Origin: Utricularia gibba
Lineage: Eukaryota > Streptophyta > Magnoliopsida > Lamiales > Lentibulariaceae
DNA length: 64,000 bases
Direction of reading: 5' to 3'
Assembly (NCBI GenBank): GCA_002189035.1
Contig: NEEC01000021.1
Coordinates: 1,178,001-1,242,000, forward strand
Position 1 is the stretch's first letter. The number at the start of each line of letters is the position of its first letter. Below, in pieces: positions 1 to 15,190 of this stretch. A model generated the notes under the pieces. That model did not search any database. It was not told where the DNA came from and was given only the letters and a program-made list of their open reading frames with translations. The position numbers and the translations under genes were made by a program.

Positions 1-3676
<3,676 letters not shown>

Positions 3677-4873
3677 AGAAGAGGGAGCGCTGTGCGAGGC
3701 ATCCTGTACAGTAATAGGCTTCATGATAGAGAAGTATATAGTACATAAGCGTGCTCATTGGCATTTCATACTCCTCTGTACAAATATGCTCATCACACAC
3801 CAGAATTCCTACTGTTGGAGCAACTGCAACTGATAGTTCAGCTTCATAAGTGGTTTTTGAGACACAGATGTGAAAAAATCCATTCACTGGAACTTCCTTG
3901 GAAGCCAGTGAATAGCTGTCCCTGTTCTCTCTCTATACGCTGTAGGTGAAAAACAAGAATGCACCATGAGTATAATTGGATCCAGAGTTCTATATAATCC
4001 GTTCCTTCAAGTCAGGTGTCATACAGGTTTCTATACCGATTCAGAATCCTCAGAAATGGACATATCTGTTAGGTCAGAGACTCAGAATTGTCAATGCTAG
4101 ATGGCCATTCTTGCCACCATCCCATACTGCATTGGTTACTAAAAGCAATGCAGGCAAAGAGCATGAAACTTGGGTATAACCAACACTTCAGTTCAATCAA
4201 ATGGAAACCAAGATGTATATACTTGAAGACGTACTCAGGGAATGACAAAAATGAAGAGCCTTGAGAAAACCACAGTAAGGTAAACTGGCACATCCTAATC
4301 AAGCTCTGGAGATGTATCAACGGTAATCCCAAGATCAATCAGCCAAGATGTATCAAAAGGGAAACCTGAAACCTCAGAAAAGAGTGCGAACCTCTCGGTG
4401 ATCGAGTGAAAAAGTACCACCAGCTTTGGTCTGAGCTTCGGGTTACTGAAATGTACCTAATTTTCCCTTCTCGTCCCCAGGCGTCAGCAGCCTCGCCGTC
4501 CGCCGCCATTTTTCTTGCCCTGATTCCTTCAAATGAATTAGAGAAGAATCAAACAGAAGAAAACACGATGACCCAATGCAACTAAGCCCTCGGGAATATA
4601 ATCAGTGGTTTTCCTATGGATGTTCGAGAAAGCAGGGGAGCTTTTGGTGGCGATTGCTTCTGCTGCATGTCATATTCTGTAGCAATTTGTTTTACTTTTG
4701 GTACTTGCACATATGATATTCACAATTTCAATCAATTTTGACGTCATCTTGATCTCGGATATCATCGGTTTTCTTCTCCGGCATCGACCGGAGTTATCTA
4801 GCACTTCGTCAGCTCCGCCATCTTTCAAGTCTGTGATGGGCTTGAAAGTTGAAACGTCATGAAGCGATGATGC
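3677..4873. other. 3' flank between convergent genes
   Basis: This interval holds the probable 3' untranslated regions of the receptor kinase (+) and the FQR1-like gene (-), which converge here. I see no gene with family resemblance. A 56-codon minus-strand frame at 4339-4509 begins with a GC-rich Ala/Asp/Glu stretch but has no recognisable similarity. Confidence 0.5.
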
Positions 4874-5891
4874 TCAATTCCTGAGCTTTTTGGTGACCTG
4901 GGCCACGCGCTTTCCGTGATGAAAGGCCTGTTCGAGCTCCAGCGCCGTCGGCTGACGCGTCCCATCCGCAGCATACGTCCCAGCGCCGTACGATGATCCA
5001 CCCTTCACCTCCTCCATTTCGAACATCCCTTCTCCAAATGTGTATCCCATGGGAACAAAGATCATGCCATGGTGCGCAAGCTGAGTGATGGCCGTCAATC
5101 TGCAGAGGGTTCGATGCAAGTACAGATTCTTCAGCTACCGAGTGAAGAATGAAGCAGCAAGAGGATGCAAGAAGCTTACGCAGTGAGTTCCTGGCCTCCA
5201 CCATGGAAGCCAGTGCTCCAGAAGATTCCAGCAGGCTTTCCAGCAAGGGCCTGAGTAGACCATATCTGACCAGTGGCATCAAAGAAGGCTTTGAACTGCG
5301 CGGCCATCACCCCAAAGCGAGACGGGAATCCAAAGATGAAGCCATCTGCTTCAACTAGCTGGTCAGGTTGAATGGTTGGGACATCTGTAGCTTTCTCAGA
5401 AGCCTTCATCTTCAGCAACACGCCCTCCGGAAGCGTTTCCGGGACCTGATTCGAGAGAACATTGCCACCTCGATTTAGGAGAGAACAATGAGAACCTATG
5501 TCTCTTTATCTTATCAGAAGTATCCACATTCAGCTGAAAGGCTTCAACCTTAAGCAAATCAGCACAATCCCATTACCACAAATCTCATTGGCTTCAAACG
5601 CCCCAATAAACCACCAACAAGATAAGTAAGGGTTCTAGAGCAATATTTTAACTTCAATTGAGAAAAAGAAGAACAGGGGAAGCGCTAGAAATCACCTGCC
5701 ACAGAGATGCTTCAACATCAGGAACAGAATTTGCTCCCCTCTGTATCTCCCTAGCCATGCTCTCAACATGCCCATGAAGAGAATAGTACCTAAAACACAA
5801 ACAAAACTTGCAAACACAACTCCCAGAACACCAAAGGATCAACTAATATCGACTTGCAGGCTTACACTATATATAGCCTGGTGATGCCCAT
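4874..5891 (-). CDS. FQR1: NAD(P)H:quinone oxidoreductase, FQR1/WrbA-type flavodoxin
   Basis: FMN-binding enzyme that performs two-electron reduction of quinones with NAD(P)H; the Arabidopsis homologue FQR1 is an auxin-responsive detoxifying enzyme. Four exons read on the minus strand: 5891-5866, 5789-5696, 5445-5180 and 5099-4874, giving 203 residues, the family's usual length. The first exon encodes only MGITRLYIV minus one base. Family landmarks are YYSLHGHVE (phosphate-binding loop region), [45 protein letters not shown] and a C-terminal [10 protein letters not shown] helix. All splice sites are GT-AG and the frame is continuous. The start is the only ATG in frame before the conserved beta-strand. 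Confidence 0.93.
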
Positions 5892-6644
5892 TTTGTTAGC
5901 AAACTGCAAACAATAGAATAGACTTAGGGTGAAACAAAAAGAATCAAATAGACCATCAACGGCACGGGAAAGTTCTATTGAACACGAAGATACAGCGGTT
6001 TCATTTAACAACCTGGTGGGAGCAGATTCTGAAAAGCTTCGTAATTGTCGCTGCAGAGGAGGAAGGAAAGCATCAAGATCGCATAGGCGCTTATTGCGGT
6101 TGGCTTGAAAATCCAATCCTTATCCTCGTAATACAGCTTATTTTCTAGTGGGGTTCAAGTTTTATGAGCGGTTTTGAGGCAAATATGCTGATTGTGAATA
6201 AAGTTGTAATCGGTTTCGATTCAATTTGGGAATATGAATTTTCGTAAATCAGAACCGTACCGTTTCAAATAGGTTCAAAATATTTGGAATGGAGAAACCA
6301 TGGTTACAACTTATACGAAATAGATGTAACAAATGATTCAGAATAGATGAGTCATTGGTTTCATTTTTAAATATTTCAAGATATTCTTAATCATTATGTA
6401 AGTTTAAAAAAATATTTTAAAGAATAATATATCTCTAAGGTATCAACTTATAATGTAAATATGTTAAAAATATTTTTTATTTCAAGATAGTTTTTAGATA
6501 TCTTTAACAACTGTTATTCCGGCTAAAAGCATACAAGTACTATAATGGGCTTCTTCATGAGTATCTGGTAACCATGTATGTAGGGGTATCATTGGTAATT
6601 TGACCGCAAAAGCAATATGAAAAATCATTTAAAAAACAAGTAGA

Positions 6645-6893
6645 CTTTGTTTGATTGATGTGTTTTAAATATTAATAGGATTAAATTATTTGGATTTAGC
6701 TAAATCCAAATATATAGGTATAAAAATAACCATACCTACTATTGAATATACATATATTTATATATGAGGTTATTATATGGATATAATAATTATTATATCT
6801 ATATATAAGGTATAATTATATTCACATATCAAATAATACAATTTTATTAAATCTATCATAAAACTACCTTATACTCTCATATCAAACAAGTAC
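6645..6893. mobile_element. MITE-like element, tentative
   Basis: The two ends carry a short inverted motif, TTGTTTGAT near 6648 and ATCAAACAA near 6883. The interior is very AT-rich and includes a perfect 22-bp palindrome at 6689-6710 centred on TTTAGCTAAA. There is no coding capacity. I could not find a clear target-site duplication, so the boundaries and superfamily are uncertain. Confidence 0.3.
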
Positions 6894-7918
6894 GTAGGGT
6901 GTTGGGAAATTAATTTCTAAAAATATAGTTTAGTTTAGATTCTAATTTGATTCAACATTTTCAGTTTTGGTTTCAATTCGATTCAAGATTTAAAAATTTA
7001 AATTTTGGTTCAAAATGGAAACCCTAAATCAACCATGAACCATGATTTATAAACTGATGTTTCGAAAAAAATTGATCGATTTCGAACTGAAACCAATGGA
7101 TTCCATACCGGTCGCAGCAGCACCCAACCAATGGGCCGAGAAGGAAACAAAGGGTCTAATCAAATGCGAGGAGGTACTACAGGGGAACTTGGGCTCTGAA
7201 CTTTAGTTCATTCAATCCAATTTGAATACTCTAAATTCGAAGTTGACGTTTCAAAAAAAAAGAAAAAAATATGTTATTCCTTTGATTTTATTTATTAACT
7301 CATATGTTAATGGTGTGTATTTAATTGTAAATGAAAAATAGGATGAAATTTGATTTAATTGATATTATTTGTAAAAAAGGATATAATTTATTTAAATAAT
7401 ATAAAATTTTGAGTATTTCATTAAAGATATTAAAGAGATATTATTTTCCATAATATTTCGGAAGAATCAGTCTTGTAATATTTATATTAATTTGAATTCC
7501 CCCACGTGCCACCTAATTAGACTCCACCCACGTTCTAAAGGTTACTATTTACGGTGGTTAATTATGTCGCTGCCGGCGTCACGAGCCGTCCAGCTGGCGC
7601 TTTCGCAGATTTTTCATGGACGGCGGAGATGATTCCACCGGAAGATATTTTCCCGAAGCTACCTAATGGAGATATCTCCGTACCGCATGTGGGACCCACG
7701 TGCCGGTGACAAGGGTTAGATACCCGATATTTTTCTGCCCGCATCGCAATTGCAAGAACGCAGGGTCCCTTCGCAAGCAAATTAATTTTCCTGAAAATTA
7801 ATTATCAGTATTAATTTTAAGAGGAGCCGACATGAAATAATCAATTTTTAATATCATTTTTAGATTTTCATTATGCAAAAAATATTATAATACAATTTTA
7901 CTTTTAAATAAATAAATA

Positions 7919-7940
7919 AATATATATATATATATATATT
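7919..7940. repeat. (AT)n microsatellite
   Basis: A run of about eleven TA dinucleotides in AT-rich intergenic DNA. Similar short TA runs occur near 18907, 34190, 44648, 51497-51536, 58986 and 62504. Confidence 0.8.
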
Positions 7941-8704
7941 AATTTCAATTTTTAATGGTACTTTGTTTTTATATTATTTAGTTTATTATTTAATAACCTT
8001 TTTTGTTGAGAGAAACAAAGTCCAAAGGTAAAATATAAAATCACTTTTGAAAAACCCTAAACCCTAGATTTTAAAATCTTAAAACTAGAGAAGAAATATC
8101 GAATCATTTTACGGTTTAGCCACTTCAAATATCAAGCAGTAAAAAATTTATTAAAAAATACTTTTATGCAGCCAGTTTATTATTTTTAGTTTTTCGTCCT
8201 TGTGGGTCCCCCGGTCCCACCAGACAATAGAATAGGTCCAACTTGGCTTCCTTGTGTTGAATATTCAAATATAAAAACTATCGGCTGCTGATTTTCTTGA
8301 ATTTTATTTATATATAATAAAAAATGGCGTATTTATTTAATATTATTCACAAAACAATGTATTAAATCTCTTGTGTTGTATTCTGGGAGTCACCGTTAAT
8401 TTATTTTTGTAAAAAAAAAGGCTAAAAAACGAGGGTCGTTGATTGGGAGTGACAGCGACGTCTCCTTCGTCTCTCTCCATATGCGATAAGTGATAAGTAC
8501 ATGTGCGCTGCTCCGGCGAACGAAAGGCTGCTCAGAGTGGCCACGGGAGAATTTTCTCTTTCCCGGTGAGCTTCTCGCGTCGGCTCCTCTTCGTTTCCGG
8601 TAGATCTGCGAATTTTCCGATGAGAAGAATCCTTACCAGCTTTCAGTGATCGCTCTGCAGAGGCCTCCCTGCAACATTTCCGCATTTCCTCATCTACGCA
8701 GAAG

Positions 8705-10036
8705 ATGGAATTCCAAGCGGTGCATTGTTCGCGTTGTTCTAGCCAGTCATCCTTTCCCACTTACCCTCCTCTTCTCAAGCATTCACAATCGCCGTACCGT
8801 CGCCGTCGTCTTCACGGCGGGGCCTCCCTCTACACGGCGGCGGTAAACGCTCGGCGCTCCAGTGGTCTCGATCCTGGAACGGGCGGATATCGAAATCCCG
8901 ATCCCAAATCATCACAAGCGCCTTGACCGCAAGCTTCAATCCATTTTCTGATGAGGATTCACTTCATAAGCAGTGGCAAGGGGGCTTATGCAGGCAGGGG
9001 AGACAGCCTATTGCTCAGTGAAGAAAGCCTTTTCATCGACTGTTTTCATAATCCTTGAACTCCATAGCTTCGCTCTGCAGATGAGGGAGTTTTTGTACTA
9101 CGAAGATCTGCAGGGGATTTTAGCAGTGGTTCAGAAGGAGATCCATGCCTCATTCGTTTGGCTGTTTCAGAAAGTGTTCTCTCATACTCCGACCCTGATG
9201 GTTTATGTCATGATCCTCCTTGCAAATTACGGCGTTTACTCTATGTCCACTCGCGTGGCAGCTTCTCCAGTTCAAGTGCAACAAGTATCTGCTGTGGAAG
9301 ATCAGAAGAATGCAGACCAGGGGATGGACTCATCAACTGTTGCAAAAGCTAGATTCAGCTCCTCCAGTGGTAAGACAATGTCCATAGGAGGAGGTGATGG
9401 TGGTAAATACAGGCCGGTGGCTAGTGATACTGATGGAGATGATGACAGATTCAATGAATCGAATGATTGCCATACAATTGTTCCCAATGAGTCCGTCTCA
9501 TTCTCTGAAGAGTCAAGAGATGGAGCTGATCATGAAACAGTGAAGGGATTAGTGCCTGCTATCAATATCAAAATCGAAACAAGGGATTATTCAACAGAAC
9601 ATTTCAGGACTGAGATGCAGTACCTGATGGAATTGGCTCAAGAGCCTAATAATTCCCTTCTGCTGGCGAACTTCGCTCAGTTTCTGTATTTAGTTGCCAA
9701 GGATTTCGACAGGTACATACCATCTCCCTTTTTGTGCATCCAGAGCAGATTCACACAGCCCTTTCATTAGGAGGAAGTGAGAGTTATACTTGTGCTTGTT
9801 GTTGTAACAGAGCAGAAGAGTATTTCAAGAGAGCCACAGCGATTGAGCCAAAGGATGCAGAAGCATTGAACAAATATGCCAACTTCTTGTGGAAAGTGAA
9901 GAACGAACTCTGTGCAGCTGAGGAGACATTCTTGGAAGCCATCGATATGGAACCACAGAACCCGTTTTATCCGGCAGAGTATGCGCATTTTCTGTGGAAT
10001 ACCGGTGGCGAAGACACTTGCTTCCCTTTGACTTGA
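8705..10036 (+). pseudogene. TPR protein gene with two apparent frame breaks (or sequence errors)
   Basis: Tetratricopeptide-repeat protein of the plant family that includes At2g29670 and At1g07280; its function is not established. The solid part is 8973-9712 spliced to 9811-10036 (GT at 9713, AG at 9809-9810). It includes a hydrophobic segment (TLMVYVMILLANYGVYSM) and two C-terminal TPR-like helices (AEEYFKRATAIEPKDAEALN and the following EETFLEAIDMEPQNP). Upstream, protein-like sequence continues in other frames: DEDSLHKQW lies in the frame that ends at 8976, just before ARGLMQAGE in the next frame, and the plausible ATG at 8705 is in a third frame. Both switches need one extra base. The first lies somewhere in about 8800-8911, the second at GG 8975-8976. 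See the finding on systematic one-base losses: the gene may be intact in the organism. Confidence 0.7.
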
Positions 10037-10668
10037 ACTGATGTATGAACCTGGCTAGTAACTATCACAGAATGAATGATTCTAGAGTACCCAAAATTAC
10101 ATATAATCATGGAAGAAGTGGAAAACAGAGAAGTAACCTGTTAGTGCTTTAAACTCAGCTACTGCTTCCTGCTGGCGTTCTCCAATTGGTCTCTTGGTGC
10201 TTTCTTCCCCTCTCATCCTGGATGCTGTGGTTGTATAGTCTGCCGGCACCAAGGGCGGTTCACCAAGGAGATGAAATAAAGTTCTTATGCCATTTGTTGA
10301 CTCCATTCCTGCTGAGTTATTCAGATGCACCAAAAAAAAAAAAGTAGGGATTGATGATGCAGGTGGCTGAAGGTTCAAATCCCACATGCGATATACTTAG
10401 CCGTAGAGACAGAAACATACCAATAGTCTTCGCATCATGAAAACAGCGTTCAGAATTATAAAACAATTGTTTCTACTCTACACTAGGAGCAAAATCTGAG
10501 TTCTAAAAGCATCCTTGGGTATACCAAGTGGCTGCAGTGGTAGGGATAAAAAGCAAGTTGTTACTACTGAAAATGGGGCGGTTTAGATGAAGAGCTCTCT
10601 GCATCCACACAGCGGAGCTGCAACGGATGCATTACCGCCCCCAGGGAGTTCGATCCAGTGCAAAATTA
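10037..10668. other. intergenic / 3' flanks of convergent genes
   Basis: About 630 bases between the stop of the TPR gene and the stop of the UXT transporter. Both genes end here, so much of it should be 3' untranslated sequence. I see no conserved gene. A GGTTCAAATCCC word at about 10371-10382 resembles a tRNA T-loop but lacks a pairing stem. Confidence 0.5.
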
Positions 10669-12593
10669 TCATGCTTGCAGGTCCTTGTTTGGAATGACTC
10701 CAATTTCAATGCTTAACAGGGGATCTGATTCGCCTTCCTTGGCCTTCAAAAATTGATATTGGTGTGAATTCAAAAGATGAAGTGAATGAGGAATGATTAA
10801 TTGACTACTTACTTGGGATGATAGTTGAGGGGATGCATCGCTGAGAACCTTTTGCTGGCTTTCGGTGGTGCAGTAATAGGAGTATAGTATCATTCCAACT
10901 ACCGCAATCAGGATTCCGAAAATATTTCTCCAGCTGAAGGGGTCTCGGAGAAGAACATAACCAAATGCAAGGACAAGGCATGTTTTCAAATGTCCCAACA
11001 CCTGATAAGTAACTGGAGATGTCTTTCCGATGACCAAAAAGGTGCTGAAGTTAACAGAAACTGATATCAAGCATGATAAAACAATAAATCCCTGCCACAA
11101 AACACGAAATAAGATCACCCAGATTAAGCAGATAACTGGAAGAGTTTTAGTTCTTACCATCACTTGAGGAGTGTAGCTGAAGGCAAAAACATTCTGGTCT
11201 GTCAGAAGCCCATCCACAAAAGGCCCGGTTACGAAAAGAATCAATGTCTGGAAAGGGCAAGATTGATAAAGGAGCTGGGTGGATGAAACCTTGAACTTCT
11301 TCTGTATGGTATTTGTCATCTATATGTTAAAAATACGACAGCATCACACACTGCAATTTAACTACTACTGAGGAAATATGCCAACTAAAAAAAAAAAAAA
11401 AAAGGTGATGCAAGCATATAAAGTTTCATGAAGAGAAGGTTTACGATTTGTGCTACACAAGTTGTGGCAACCGCAAGGAAAGACAATAAGGAACCAAGGG
11501 TATTGAGCTGCAAATCGGTCACCGTAGCAATTCCAACGCCAAGTAGCAGCACAACGAGTGAGAGCTGAACATTCCGACTAAACATAGTGAATAAGAAAAT
11601 ATTAGCAGCAAGGATAACACAAGCGATAGAGCACCACAGAGAAAGGATGTAATCATGTTCAGGCTCAACAAAAATTAAAAAAAATAAAAAAGTGAATTGA
11701 TGCGCTGACCTGAACTTTTTTCTAAGGAACAATGTCTCTAAAATAACTGTGAAGGGGATGATTGCCAACTTGGTCATCTAAAATAATAAGCCATAGAAAC
11801 GATGGTTTTAAAAGGCAGCAACTGAGATAAAAAATAAAGAGCTTCTGACTCCATAAATGCATCACACAGAAATTTATACAAACGAGATGACTTCTGCCTT
11901 ACTGCAACTTATTGCACCAAGAAAAAGAAAAAAAGACATCAGACATGGATTAATTCAGTCGCATACAAGAGAATCAGGAGCATGGTGCTTCACACTGGAT
12001 GCATGAAAGAAAAATTGCTCTTAGGATGTTGACAGTCAATTTTTGTTCTCACAAATGGCAGCAACAAAACAACATAGGATCAGTAGAAACAAGCATGAAA
12101 AACTCTGAAGCACAGACATAACCTTCGAATATGTGAAGGGCTAAAACATTAAGGAATCGAGAAAACAACATTCAACCTGATAAAAACCGACGGAGTTGAA
12201 ACCAAGGCTGAGGTTTAGTAGTCCAATAGATGCGCCATTGAGAATCCCAAATGCCATCACAGTCCTTGGATCAAAAGGCTTATGCTCAAACCATTTCAAC
12301 AATATCGCCAAATGGAGCGAACAAAATGTGACGAGAAGATGCCAACTAGTTAGTGTGGTAGCTGAAAAGATATTAAATGGAACCAAGTCAATCTCAATCG
12401 CATCAACAACTCAGAACAAAACTAACCAGCTACAACTGCACAATTATCACGATTTTAATTCAGAATTTCTCACCAAAAGCGAAGCCAAGTGTGCTAATCA
12501 GAGCCTTGTTGCAAATCACAATCGAAACCGACGAAACCACCGAGAGACTCAACGCTCCGGCAGTCCCAACCGAAACCGCTGCCCCTCACTCAT
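10669..12593 (-). CDS. UXT: UDP-xylose transporter, UXT family (frame break in exon 1)
   Basis: Drug/metabolite-type nucleotide-sugar antiporter of the Golgi/ER, most like Arabidopsis UXT2/UXT3, which supply UDP-xylose for wall polysaccharide synthesis. Seven exons: 12593-12474, 12361-12177, 11777-11710, 11577-11445, 11319-11158, 11091-10813 and 10743-10669. Family blocks are TLTSWHLLVTFCSLH, GLLNLSLGFNSVGFYQ, MTKLAIIPFTVILETLF, TTCVAQI, QLLYQSCPFQ, GKTSPVTYQVLGHLKT and FGYVLLRDPFSWRNI. The total is 1022 nt; one added base gives 341 codons, the family length. The break is in exon 1: MSEGQRFRLG is in one frame and GALSLSVVSSVSIVICNKAL in the next, separated at the CCC run 12565-12567. The last intron (10744-10812) is 69 nt without stops, so it can be retained in frame. 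Confidence 0.9.
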
Positions 12594-13428
12594 CTTCTCT
12601 ATCCTCTCCCAATTCAAAACCTCAAATATCTACTTCTGAGACGCAATCCACGATCCTACACACCATTACAACACCAATGAGTTCTCACAAACGTTACACA
12701 TTCGAGTTCACAGCACATCTCCAGATCAGCTCCCACCGGTACAACCAGAAACCAAATGTCGCATTTCTAAGAAAATTAACAGCAACGAATTTGAAAAAAA
12801 AAAAAAACAAAGCAACGACATGCTAGATCTGGCGCTCTACATAACAATCCATGGACAATCACGCAACGATTTAAAGCTCTACAATCGGAGTACGCAGAAA
12901 AGGATCGAACCTCAAACAGGGACGAAGCATCACTCACTTCGTTGGAGAGAATGCGTTGCATTTGAAGTATCACAAGCAAAACTGAAACGTTCGACAAATT
13001 AATTACTATCCCGTGCGCCTTCCATTTCATAATGAGATTCTAAATCGGGAAGCAGCATTATGTCTGTAACCGCTAAGATTGCAAGATACTACTTATAATT
13101 TAATTCATAATATACTTAAATTATATTAAATTAATATATCAATTTGATAAACATATATTTAAAATAATACTTATTTAATATTTAGAAAACATACTAAAAT
13201 TTATTTACGAAAAACTAGGGAAGAATGAAATTAGGGGTAAGAAATGAATTAATTTTAATATAATTTATAAATTCCAAAAGTGTGAGGGTCAATTATTAAT
13301 AAATTTTCTTCCTCTCTCTTCCAAAACACACACCAAATTATTCTTTTCTTTTGAGTATCCACAAAACCATGGTGATGGATTGTATCTACAAAACCAAACT
13401 AATCACCACAACACCTCCACAATTCCGG
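12594..13428. other. UXT 5' leader/promoter and CLE 3' flank
   Basis: The stretch next to 12593 is GC-moderate and probably holds the UXT 5' untranslated region and promoter. From 13070 to 13330 the sequence is strongly AT-rich. I see no additional gene. Confidence 0.5.
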
Positions 13429-13647
13429 TCAGTTGTGGAGCGGATTCGGGCCGCAAGGCACGAGCCTCTTGGACACCGTATGCGGCTTCTTCTCCGGTTC
13501 CGAGTATCGTCGAGCATCTGAGAGGTATGCATCAAAAGCTAGTCGAAGCCTCTCTTGGTCTCCTGCATTGCTGATTATTTCCCTGCAACAAGTACATGGA
13601 GCCAAAGTGATGAGGAATAGCAAGAACAGGAGAGTTGGAATCCTCAT
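13429..13647 (-). CDS. CLE: CLE peptide hormone precursor (CLE9/10-like, Cys variant)
   Basis: Single-exon secreted precursor of 72 residues. CLE precursors are cleaved to 12-13-residue signalling peptides perceived by LRR receptor kinases (CLV1/BAM families). Residues 1 to about 20 form a hydrophobic signal peptide (MRIPTLLFLLFLITLAPC), followed by a variable acidic/basic middle. The last 12 residues are RLVPCGPNPLHN, ending exactly at the stop. This matches the CLE motif at R1, V3, P4, G6, P7, N8, P9, L10, H11 and N12; Arabidopsis CLE9/10 is RLVPSGPNPLHN. Position 5, normally Ser/Thr, is Cys here. I chose the ATG at 13647 because the signal peptide begins directly there; an in-frame ATG at 13758 would put a non-hydrophobic extension in front. 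Confidence 0.88.
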   Translation of the reverse strand: MRIPTLLFLLFLITLAPCTCCREIISNAGDQERLRLAFDAYLSDARRYSEPEKKPHTVSKRLVPCGPNPLHN

Positions 13648-14963
13648 CCTCGAGTGTTTCAAGCTCAAATGACAAAGAGAGGATCTTTTTAATAGAGAAT
13701 AGGGCGGCTTTGTGAACTTGGCTGCCCACAAAAAGTCATGAGCAAGATTGAGAAGCAACAGTGAGGAAAAAGAAAAGCTTTCATGGTCTGAATTCTAAAA
13801 CCAATTCCTGTGTGTTCCAAGAACAGTTCTATAAGCAAGTGATGCCGTGCTTTGAATAAATTATCAACACCGTTCATTGACTCTGCATATTCCATTCAGA
13901 GTCATCCACCGTGGGATGAAACTCCATGCATCAATCACACATCAAGCAATAGTATGTGAGTCATCCACCCCACTTCTGAAAAAGTCATAGGTCCGAATCC
14001 TAAACACTAAACCATAAAATTCATGTATATATTAACCCAACGGTGAAACATAGTTAGCTAGCTGTGGCATAAGAAGCAAAGAGGTGATCGACTTCAGTGA
14101 CTAAATAAGCCAACTCATTGTATAAAGCAGTGCTTTATCTACAAAGTAAAATATGAATAAACGAGACTCATGTAACAATAAAAATTCCATGTGTCAATTG
14201 AAACACTTCATTGAAAGGGACAAAAAGTAGGTTACAACTATTCAATGATCAGCTAATCTGTCTGAATATTTCCTGTCACGCATTCTACAAATAAAGCAAT
14301 GGGTGCTGCTGCTTTCATTTGCATTCTGCCATCAAATGGCTGCTGCTGCACAATTCTATTAACCATGTGATGTTTTTCTTTTACACGCTATTCAAAAATC
14401 CCCCTCTGTATTTTTTTTTTTTGATCAATCAATCAAAAATCCCTCTTTCTCTCTATGTATATATACACATGATTCCAGATTACAACAAACTAACAAGTAG
14501 GATTGCTGAGAGTTTAAGGTACATTGTGGATTTTATGGATCACATAGAAGAGGCCACCAACCTGGCTTCATTATGATATCCAGATGTGGTGCAAAGGAAA
14601 CATAGAAGTAAGCCGCACATGCAGTCGACACTCGAGAAGTACCTGGATGGACATGAAATCACTTGGAAAATGTGATGCACATCATCAATTCCTACCCACA
14701 CACCATCTTTTATACTCAGCATTTGTTAAGCTTTGCACTTGTTACTCCTCCGTATTTTGTCCTTCCAAGTCTCCCACCAGCCACATCAGATCAATTCAAA
14801 ACTGACTTAGCAGCAAATGAGATACACAAGTGGGAATAACAAACTCCGTATTGATTCCTTTTTCGTCTCTTGAAAATAGTAGAATACCTTAGCATACGGA
14901 TCATTTCCATAGATAAGCTCAACACGTGGAAGATAAAGATGGTCGACGATTTCCCACGCACAT
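13648..14963. other. intergenic, CLE upstream region
   Basis: About 1.3 kb upstream of the CLE gene and downstream of the doubtful small gene. Only scattered short frames without similarity are present. A poly-T tract lies near 14411. Confidence 0.45.
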
Positions 14964-15190
14964 TCAACCATTCCATGCATGAATTAGTACCTGCTGGGAC
15001 ACCAGCAATTCGGACTCCACCCGGTTCATCAAGTCCCTCGTTGCAGGGTCGCCTTGACGTTCATAACCACATATTCAAACATAACATCACTTGTCAAAAG
15101 AAAACTCTCAGGGCCCCAAAAGACAGCAGCTGGGTTTACGAACATCCACCACTCAAGATATGGAACCTTGTTTGAAGAACAACTTGGCAT
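14964..15190 (-). CDS. possible small conserved protein, unassigned, frame uncertain
   Basis: From ATG 15190 a 53-codon frame ends at 15029. Its core, YLEWWMFVNPAAVFWGPES followed by FLLTSDVMFEYVV, is Trp-rich and looks like a real small, possibly organellar, membrane protein. About 15 codons before the stop a second protein-like stretch begins in another frame (RQGDPATRDLMNRVESELLV) and runs to a stop at 14964, with a good donor CAG|GTACT at 14990-14989. One extra base near 15075 would join the two. I do not recognise the family with confidence; a small mitochondrial complex subunit is one guess. Confidence 0.3.

Larger units (their letters stand above)
5892..8704. other. AT-rich intergenic region with transposon-like debris
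   Basis: About 2.8 kb with no supportable gene. It contains a MITE-like stretch at about 6645-6893 (separate entry), an (AT)n microsatellite near 7919-7940, and several diverged tracts rich in GGTTTCGATTC-like words around 6190-6300 and 6960-7110 in opposite orientations, which look like an old inverted repeat. The last 200 bases become GC-rich and are probably the leader of the TPR gene. Confidence 0.5.

Noticed and set aside
4339-4509. 56-codon minus-strand frame starting in a GC-rich Ala/Asp/Glu stretch.
   Set aside because: No family similarity, no splice continuation I could justify, and it lies in the 3' flank between convergent genes.
10360-10390. tRNA-like T-loop word GGTTCAAATCCC.
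   Set aside because: The flanking bases do not form a five-pair stem and no acceptor or anticodon arm is found.
12776-13030. Minus-strand 84-codon frame upstream of UXT exon 1.
   Set aside because: It lies in the probable 5' leader and does not join the conserved UXT N-terminus in frame. UXT proteins begin at the position of 12593.
14791-14976. Minus-strand 61-codon frame downstream of the doubtful small gene.
   Set aside because: No recognisable similarity. It could contain a further exon, but no splice model joined convincingly.
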